A stretch of DNA of 64,000 nucleotides from Mesorhizobium sp. B2-3-4 (lineage in GTDB: Bacteria; Pseudomonadota; Alphaproteobacteria; Rhizobiales; Rhizobiaceae). The stretch is from assembly GCF_006442315.1 (NCBI RefSeq), contig NZ_VFVY01000009.1, positions 186,001 to 250,000 of the forward strand, written 5' to 3'. The stretch's first letter is position 1. Each line of letters starts with the position of its first letter. A model generated the notes under the pieces. That model did not search any database and was not told the origin of the DNA. It saw only the letters and a program-made list of their open reading frames with translations. The translations under genes were made by a program, and so were the position numbers. Shown piece by piece: positions 58,662 to 64,000 of the stretch.

Positions 58662-59826
58662 CCGGACGCTCCTCTCCAGTGGTTCTCGCCGGACCTAATC
58701 CCATCGCGAGCAGATACGCGTCGGCCACTTTCTCGACACTGAAATCGCGCGCCCGATGTCTGACGTCGGGCGGATTGGCATCGTCGAGGCCGGCCACTAT
58801 CGCGGCCGCAAGGGCTTGCACGTCGCCCACGGCGACAAGGCGCCCCCATCTGCCGTCCTCCAGGATTTCCGCCGGTCCGCTTTCACAGTTCGTGCTCACC
58901 ACCGGCGCACCGCAGGCCATTGCCTCGATGATCGTATTGGGAAATCCCTCCCTTCGCGACGAATGGACAAACAGCGCGGCGCGACGCATCCACGGATATG
59001 GATTCTTCGAAAACCCGACCAGGGCGACCGAGGACTGCAGTTCGAGGTCATCGATCATGGCCTGGAGCGAGGTGCGCAGCGCCCCTTCCCCGACAATCGC
59101 CAGTTTGACCGGTCGCGTCCTGGCGACCTGCGAAAAGCTGCTAATCAGAGTGGCGTGGTCCTTGGCGAAATCGAGCCGGCCGACGGCGACCAGCAGCAGC
59201 CTGCCATCCTCGTGCGCGAACGGATGATCGATGGGCGCGCCAGCCTGTGCCTGGATGTATTCGATATCCAACGGATTGTGGATCGCGTCGACGGAATTCG
59301 GGTCGAGCCCGATGCTCCTGACGAGATCGTCGGCGACGCCATGCGAGACCGCTATTATCCTGTCGGCGTGGCCGTATGTCATCCGCATGAGGAACGGCAG
59401 GAATCTCTCGCGGATCAGCTTCGTGTCGGCAAGCGTCCGGGACAGGTTGCTTCTCTCGGAGATGACCGTGCGCACTCGTTGCCTTGACAGGAAAGACGAC
59501 ACTATTGCCAGGATATTGGCGTGAGGCAGGGCCGACAGCATCACCCGCGGCCGCTCCGCCCTGAGGTAGCGGATCAGGCCGGGCAGCGAAAACAGCATGC
59601 GAGACGCCCTCAGGTCCACGATATCGATGCTGCCGGGGACCAGGGAAAGATAGTCGCCGACAGCACGCCCGAGCACGAGATCGGTCACCAGCCCGCGCCG
59701 GTCGAATTCCCGCGCCAGGGTAAGCATTGCCCGCTCGGTGCCACCTGCCCGGAGCGAGGGAATGAAGACGGCGATCCGGGCCTTTGGATCGACCGGCGCC
59801 TTCGCGTCTTGCCGCATGCGCTTCAT
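58657..59826 (-). CDS. Glycosyltransferase family 4
   Basis: GT-B transferase of 389 residues from MKRMRQDAKAPVDPKARIAVFIPS. FIPSLRAGGTERAMLTLA is the acceptor-side GG motif. The donor side has AIHNPLDIEYI, AVGRLDFAKDHATLI and SRREGFPNTIIEAMACGAPVVST. PVVSTNCESGPAEIL is typical of the GalNAc/Gal transferase subgroup. The frame is open for 63 further codons upstream without family similarity. The TAA overlaps the ATT of the next gene. Confidence 0.87.
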   Translation of the reverse strand: MKRMRQDAKAPVDPKARIAVFIPSLRAGGTERAMLTLAREFDRRGLVTDLVLGRAVGDYLSLVPGSIDIVDLRASRMLFSLPGLIRYLRAERPRVMLSALPHANILAIVSSFLSRQRVRTVISERSNLSRTLADTKLIRERFLPFLMRMTYGHADRIIAVSHGVADDLVRSIGLDPNSVDAIHNPLDIEYIQAQAGAPIDHPFAHEDGRLLLVAVGRLDFAKDHATLISSFSQVARTRPVKLAIVGEGALRTSLQAMIDDLELQSSVALVGFSKNPYPWMRRAALFVHSSRREGFPNTIIEAMACGAPVVSTNCESGPAEILEDGRWGRLVAVGDVQALAAAIVAGLDDANPPDVRHRARDFSVEKVADAYLLAMGLGPARTTGEERPD

Positions 59827-59941
59827 CGGGTTGGCAGTCCGATCGGCGCGCTGTTGCCTTGTCCGGCACCGCGCGTCGCGCGCCCATCGGAAAGCAAACG
59901 CCGACAGCCGACCTCCAGCGATGGGGGGCATCCTGGATGGA

Positions 59942-60694
59942 TCACTGTCTTCGCCGAAAGACATAGGCATAGGTTTCGGCCGCGTCCTTGCCGAGCACGA
60001 GAGCCGTGACGCCAAGCCAGAGGCGCCAGGCGAGGAAGGCCGGCACGAAGGCGTAAAAGTAGGAACTCCTCCAGAACAGGCGCCGCTGGATCAGTTCCAG
60101 CCCATTCTGGGCCGCGATCCTTTCCACTTCGCTTGGCAGGCATTTGTCATAGAAGGCGGGGAATCCGTCATGGCCCCTGCCCTTGTCCGGATAGATGGCG
60201 AACAACAGGCGCTGCTTGACGCGCTCCGGCAATATCCGGTTCAAACTGGCGAAAACAGCGTTGCGCGAAGGCGAGAAAATGGCAACCAGACCGCCCGGCC
60301 TCGCGCAACTGGCGATGCCGCGAAGCGCGCCCTCGCCATCGCGGACATGTTCCAGGGTCGCCTGGCATATCACCAGATCGGCATCCTGGCGTCCCGTGAA
60401 CACGGTAAGGTCCGCCTCGATCTCCTCGTCATAGATTCCATCGGGAGCCTTCGACAGTTCCTCGGCGGCAAGGTCCAGCCCGACCACGACGAGCCGCAAG
60501 CGACGCTTCTGCGGCAGGCTGACGAGCGGCCTTGCCCCGCCGCCGAGGTCGTAGACCAGTGCGTCCGGCGACAGCAGTGCCGGCGCTATTTCGGTCGCGA
60601 ATGTGCGATTGCCGTCAGCGCGAAGGCGTGGCGGCAAGGCTCTGTCGAGATATTCAGAGACCGCGACGTTCGCGCGCACAAACCCCCTCAGCAA
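59942..60694 (-). CDS. Class I SAM methyltransferase
   Basis: Methyltransferase of about 250 residues: VYDLGGGARPLVSLPQKRR (motif I), GLDLAAEELSKAPDG, ADLVICQATLEHVRDGEGALRGIA (given in part) and CARPGGLVAIFSPSRN. A C-terminal hydrophobic patch (FVPAFLAWRLWLGVTALVL) may attach it to the membrane. The start is uncertain: TTG at 60694 has AAGGAG nine bases upstream, while the longest frame begins at GTG 60751 and would overlap the epimerase gene by 31 bases. It may methylate the nascent lipid-linked glycan. Confidence 0.75.
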   Translation of the reverse strand: MLRGFVRANVAVSEYLDRALPPRLRADGNRTFATEIAPALLSPDALVYDLGGGARPLVSLPQKRRLRLVVVGLDLAAEELSKAPDGIYDEEIEADLTVFTGRQDADLVICQATLEHVRDGEGALRGIASCARPGGLVAIFSPSRNAVFASLNRILPERVKQRLLFAIYPDKGRGHDGFPAFYDKCLPSEVERIAAQNGLELIQRRLFWRSSYFYAFVPAFLAWRLWLGVTALVLGKDAAETYAYVFRRRQ

Positions 60695-60720
60695 CGACGC
60701 CGTCTCCTTATCGTTTCGCG

Positions 60721-61746
60721 CTACCCCTGCCCAAAATAACCCTGGTACCACTCGACGAACCGTCCGACGCCTTCGGTGACCGAGGTGCGGGGGCGGTAGC
60801 CGACGGCCGCTTCCAGCGCGGAACTGTCCGCAAACGTGTCGGGCACATCGCCGGCCTGCAGCGGCAGGAGTTCGATCACGGCCTTGCGGCCGAGCGCGGT
60901 TTCCAACGCCTCGACATAGGCGGTCAGTTTCACCGGATTGTTGTTGCCGATGTTGAAAATGCGCCAGGGCGCGCTGCTGGTCGCCGGATCCGGATGGCTG
61001 GAGTCCCAGTCCGGGTTGGCCGCGGCCGGGCTGTCGCTGGCGCGGATCACACCCTCGGCGATGTCCTCGACATAGGTGAAGTCGCGCGAGTGATTGCCGT
61101 TGTTGAACAGCTTGATCGGCTCGCCGGCCAGGATGCTGCGGGTAAACAGGAACAGCGCCATGTCCGGGCGCCCCCAGGGGCCGTATACGGTGAAGAAACG
61201 CAGGCCCGTGGTGGGCAGGCCGAACAGATGGCTGTAGCTGTGCGCCATCAGCTCATTGGCACGCTTGGTGGCGGCATAGAACTGCAGCGGATGGTCGGCC
61301 GGACGATGCTCGGAAAACGGCATGTCGGTGTTGGCGCCATAGACGCTCGACGTACTGGCATAGGTCAGGTGCCCGACACGGCTGGCGCGGCAGGCCTCGA
61401 GCATGTTGGTGAAGGCAATGATGTTGCTCTCGACATAGGCGCGCGGATTTTCCAGGCTGTAGCGGACGCCTGCCTGCGCGGCGAGATGGATCACCCGGTC
61501 GAAGCCGTGATCGGCGAAGCAGCCGTCGACCACGCTACGGTCGGCGAGATTGCCGTGGATGAAATGATAGCCGGCATTGGTGCCGCGGCTCGCCTCGGCA
61601 AGCAGCCGCAGCCGCGCCTGCTTGATCGCGGGATCGTAATAGTCGTTGATGCTGTCGATGCCGACGACCTCGTCGCCGCGCTCCAGGAGCCGCCTGGCGA
61701 CATGATAGCCTATGAAGCCGGCCGTGCCGGTGACCAGAACCTTCAT
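60721..61746 (-). CDS. UDP-glucuronate/UDP-GlcNAcA C4-epimerase (CapI/LspL/TviC-like)
   Basis: Extended-SDR epimerase of 341 residues giving a galacto-configured uronic acid donor. Motifs: [18 protein letters not shown] (7-24, NAD site), [16 protein letters not shown] typical of CapI/LspL, ASTSSVYG and [10 protein letters not shown] with the YxxxK pair, and [16 protein letters not shown]. The ATG overlaps the dehydrogenase stop by one base (TGATG). Because the partner dehydrogenase is TviB-like, the substrate may be UDP-GlcNAcA rather than UDP-GlcA, giving GalNAcA. Confidence 0.88.
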   Translation of the reverse strand: MKVLVTGTAGFIGYHVARRLLERGDEVVGIDSINDYYDPAIKQARLRLLAEASRGTNAGYHFIHGNLADRSVVDGCFADHGFDRVIHLAAQAGVRYSLENPRAYVESNIIAFTNMLEACRASRVGHLTYASTSSVYGANTDMPFSEHRPADHPLQFYAATKRANELMAHSYSHLFGLPTTGLRFFTVYGPWGRPDMALFLFTRSILAGEPIKLFNNGNHSRDFTYVEDIAEGVIRASDSPAAANPDWDSSHPDPATSSAPWRIFNIGNNNPVKLTAYVEALETALGRKAVIELLPLQAGDVPDTFADSSALEAAVGYRPRTSVTEGVGRFVEWYQGYFGQG

Positions 61747-63020
61747 CAGAAGCGCCCGTCCGTAACATCCCTTGGGAACAGACCCTTGATGTCGTAGACG
61801 ACACTGGGATCCCCGCAGAGCGCCTTCAGCCCGGCAACACCCAGGCTGCGGAACTGCTGGTGTCCGACAGCAACGATGACGCCGTCATAGCGCCGGGACG
61901 GCATTTCCTTCACACTGGCAATGCCAAAGGCGCGCGCGCACTCCTGCGTGTCGACCCAGGGATCCCAGATATCGATGCCGGCATTGTATTGCCCGAGTTG
62001 CGTGACGATATCGGCCACCTTCGAATTCCTCAGGTCCGGGCAGTTTTCCTTGAAGGCGGCGCCCATGACCAGTATCCGGCTGCCGACGACGGGTATGCCC
62101 TTGCGCATCATCAGGCGGGCCGTCTGGTCCGCCGCATGCTGGCCCATGCCGTCGTTGATGCGGCGGCCGGCAAGAATCACCTCGGGATGATAGCCGAGTT
62201 CCTGGGCCTTGTGGGTGAGATAATAAGGGTCGACGCCGATGCAGTGCCCGCCGACGAGACCGGGCGTGAAGCGCAGGAAATTCCACTTCGTGCCTGCCGC
62301 CTCCAGCACCTCCGACGTGTCGATGCCGAGTTTGCCGAAGATCAGCGACAGCTCGTTCATAAGGGCGATGTTCAAGTCGCGCTGCGTGTTCTCGATGACC
62401 TTGGCTGCCTCGGCCACCGCAATGCTTGACGCACGATGCGTGCCGGCCGGCACGATCGAGGCATAGAGTGCATCGATGGCCTGCGCCGCCTCCGGCGTGG
62501 AACCGCTGGTGACCTTCACGATCGTTTGCAGCCGGTGCTCGCGATCGCCGGGATTGATGCGTTCGGGGCTGTATCCGAGGAAGAAATCGCTGTTGTAGCG
62601 CAGCCCCGAATGTCTCTCGATCAAAGGTGCGCAGACCTCTTGCGTGCAGCCGGGATACACGGTGGATTCGAAGATCACCACTGCGCCGGGCGATATGGCC
62701 TTCCCGACCGTCATCGACGCCATGACGAGCGGCCTCAGGTCCGGTCTGTTGGCCCTGTCGATCGGCGTGGGCACTGTAACGATGAAAATCCCGCAGTCGC
62801 GCAGATCGGCCTTGTCGCCGGTGAATTTCAGCCCTGTGGCGGCGGCGATTTCCTCCTTGCTGGCTTCGAGCGTATGATCCTCGCCGCGCTGCAACGCCTC
62901 CACCCGCGACGGGTTGATGTCGAAGCCGACCACGTCCCTGGTCGCCCCGAAGGCCACCGCCAGAGGAAGACCGACATAGCCAAGTCCGATGATAGCTATT
63001 TTCCGCGCGGCGAGATCCAT
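61746..63020 (-). CDS. tviB: UDP-N-acetylglucosamine 6-dehydrogenase (TviB/VipA-like)
   Basis: NAD-dependent UDP-sugar dehydrogenase of 424 residues oxidising C6 to a uronic acid. The NAD loop is GLGYVG at 12-17; VTVPTPID at 81-88; [15 protein letters not shown] at 119-133; [20 protein letters not shown] at 205-224; the catalytic Cys is C260 in [16 protein letters not shown]-terminal [13 protein letters not shown]. The pattern, including NPGDREHRL and VGHQQF, matches TviB of Vi-antigen synthesis better than UDP-glucose dehydrogenase. The start at [10 protein letters not shown] gives the family length. Confidence 0.9.
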   Translation of the reverse strand: MDLAARKIAIIGLGYVGLPLAVAFGATRDVVGFDINPSRVEALQRGEDHTLEASKEEIAAATGLKFTGDKADLRDCGIFIVTVPTPIDRANRPDLRPLVMASMTVGKAISPGAVVIFESTVYPGCTQEVCAPLIERHSGLRYNSDFFLGYSPERINPGDREHRLQTIVKVTSGSTPEAAQAIDALYASIVPAGTHRASSIAVAEAAKVIENTQRDLNIALMNELSLIFGKLGIDTSEVLEAAGTKWNFLRFTPGLVGGHCIGVDPYYLTHKAQELGYHPEVILAGRRINDGMGQHAADQTARLMMRKGIPVVGSRILVMGAAFKENCPDLRNSKVADIVTQLGQYNAGIDIWDPWVDTQECARAFGIASVKEMPSRRYDGVIVAVGHQQFRSLGVAGLKALCGDPSVVYDIKGLFPRDVTDGRF

Positions 63021-63060
63021 TGCTTCCTGCAGGCACGATTGGTTTTCGTCGCCGATTTGG

Positions 63061-64000
63061 CTATCGCGCACCAAAACCGGTAGACATCGTTTTTATGGTT
63101 CTGAGAACGATCAACACGTCCAGCCAAGGCGAGAAGTTCTTTATGTAGTAGAAATCGTAGTGCAATTTTTCCATGACATCCCCGACCGCCGCGACATGGC
63201 CCTGATTCACTTGCGCCCATCCGCTGACGCCCGGTCTGACGATGTGTCGATACCGATAAAAAGGCAGCTCCGCCTCATACCACTGCGACAGCACGACGGC
63301 CTCCGGCCGCGGTCCGATCCAGCTCATTTCGCCGCGCAGGATGTTGATGGCCTGCGGCAGTTCGTCGATCCTGTATTTGCGCAGAAAATGCCCCACCCGC
63401 GTGATGCGGTCGTCGTCGCGTTTGGTGATCGCCCTGTCCTTGTCGCTGCCGGAGCCTGCTTGCTGGCGCATCGAGCGAAATTTGTAGACGGTGCAGATCC
63501 TGCCCCTGTAGCCGATGCGCGGCTGGCAAAACAGCACCGGCCCTTCCGAATCCAGCCTGATCAGCAGCGCTACAAGCAGCAGAACGGGAGAAAGGACGAT
63601 GACCAGGACAAGCGCGGAAATCCAGTCGACTGCCTGCTTGATCTTCAGATAGGCCTGATTCGGATTGAGCGAGCCGAGCGTGTTTTCCGACAGATGCTCG
63701 ATCTCGACACGGCCCGTCAACGACTCGCTGACCTGCTTGACGTGGTAGACGGGCGTGCCCGACAGCGCCCGGTCGGCGATGTAACGCTCCCATTCGGCGC
63801 CGAGATTGGCACGCAAATCGACAACCACGCCGCTCGCCCTTTCGATGACGGTGCCGGGCGACCTGAGCCAGAACCAGTGCACCCCCGGCAAGGCTTTCAG
63901 GCGCTCGACGTCGCCACCGGGGATGACGGCCAGCCGGTACGGCTCCAGGCGCCGGGTCATGAGGCTCAGGCCGAAATACCAAAGCGTGGACTGCGTGAAG
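63061..64000 (-). CDS. Undecaprenyl-phosphate sugar-phosphate transferase (5' end outside window)
   Basis: Polyisoprenyl-phosphate hexose-1-phosphate transferase (WcaJ/WbaP-type) that starts a repeat unit on undecaprenyl phosphate. About 313 codons are visible. The frame stays open to the right edge (it reads ...WYFGLSL before MTRRLEPYRL), so the gene almost certainly begins beyond the window with N-terminal membrane segments. Visible parts are a Rossmann-like middle domain, a membrane segment (WISALVLVIVLSPVLLLVALLI, in part) and the catalytic block KFRSMRQQ, DELPQAINILRGEMSWIGPRP (in part) and RPGVSGWAQVNQGH. First gene of the right-hand Wzx/Wzy operon as seen here. Confidence 0.9.
   Translation of the reverse strand, partial: FTQSTLWYFGLSLMTRRLEPYRLAVIPGGDVERLKALPGVHWFWLRSPGTVIERASGVVVDLRANLGAEWERYIADRALSGTPVYHVKQVSESLTGRVEIEHLSENTLGSLNPNQAYLKIKQAVDWISALVLVIVLSPVLLLVALLIRLDSEGPVLFCQPRIGYRGRICTVYKFRSMRQQAGSGSDKDRAITKRDDDRITRVGHFLRKYRIDELPQAINILRGEMSWIGPRPEAVVLSQWYEAELPFYRYRHIVRPGVSGWAQVNQGHVAAVGDVMEKLHYDFYYIKNFSPWLDVLIVLRTIKTMSTGFGAR

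Overview
The window looks like a chromosomal segment of a rhizobium, most likely Mesorhizobium or a close relative. This rests on several signs: high G+C coding sequence, a glgP-glgB-glgC-glgA-pgm-glgX order, a fructose ABC transporter whose binding protein is recognisably FrcB, a fused CysN-CysC protein, and a 61-bp intergenic repeat (GGAATTGC ... GCAATTCC type) that I associate with Mesorhizobium genomes. No rRNA, tRNA, CRISPR array, phage or insertion sequence was recognised. The genus is an inference.

Layout. (1) 1-12.8 kb, minus strand: a glycogen operon (phosphorylase, branching enzyme, ADP-glucose pyrophosphorylase, synthase, phosphoglucomutase, debranching enzyme) ending in a GH13 alpha-glucosidase cut by the left edge. 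(2) 12.9-18.8 kb: a fructose-type uptake locus, frcB-frcC-frcA on the minus strand. It is divergent from a ROK repressor, a FucU/RbsD mutarotase and a PfkB kinase on the plus strand. The two arms share a 36-bp palindrome whose halves each carry a TTGACA box. (3) 19-28 kb: a WbpE-like sugar aminotransferase, two O-antigen ligase/polymerase-type membrane proteins and a sulfate activation set (cysD, cysNC, cysQ). (4) 27-32 kb: an NAD-sugar epimerase, a small initiating sugar transferase, a GT2 and a WbpM/PglF-type dehydratase, with a tandem 61-bp repeat array between the last two. (5) 32-34 kb, plus strand: a two-gene ABC polysaccharide exporter. (6) 34-43.4 kb, minus strand: dTDP-rhamnose genes rfbA-C-B-D followed by a sulfotransferase, a GT2-methyltransferase fusion, two glycosyltransferases and a methyltransferase. 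The distal part is clearly AT-richer and is probably acquired. (7) 43.5-51.3 kb, minus strand: the capsule/EPS export core (PHP tyrosine phosphatase, Wza-like lipoprotein, Wzc-like BY-kinase), a helical-repeat protein, a ligase/polymerase and two paralogous secreted proteins of unknown function. (8) 51.7-64 kb, minus strand: a second, Wzx/Wzy-type repeat-unit cluster running in from the right edge (initiating sugar transferase, TviB-like dehydrogenase, UDP-sugar epimerase, methyltransferases, four glycosyltransferases, Wzy, Wzx).

How it fits together. Glucose-1-phosphate made by glycogen turnover and Pgm can feed dTDP-rhamnose and other nucleotide sugars. The right-hand cluster makes and flips lipid-linked repeats, which the central Wza/Wzc/phosphatase set would export. 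A separate ABC exporter and the rhamnose/sulfotransferase/methyltransferase operon suggest a second, possibly sulfated and methylated, surface glycan. CysD/CysNC would supply PAPS and CysQ would remove PAP. The least explained items are the pair of small secreted FecR-like proteins (50.1-51.3 kb) with four matching cysteines and a matching acidic tail, the transmembrane helical-repeat protein with a lectin-like C-terminus overlapping the kinase gene, and several unannotated palindromes and repeats.
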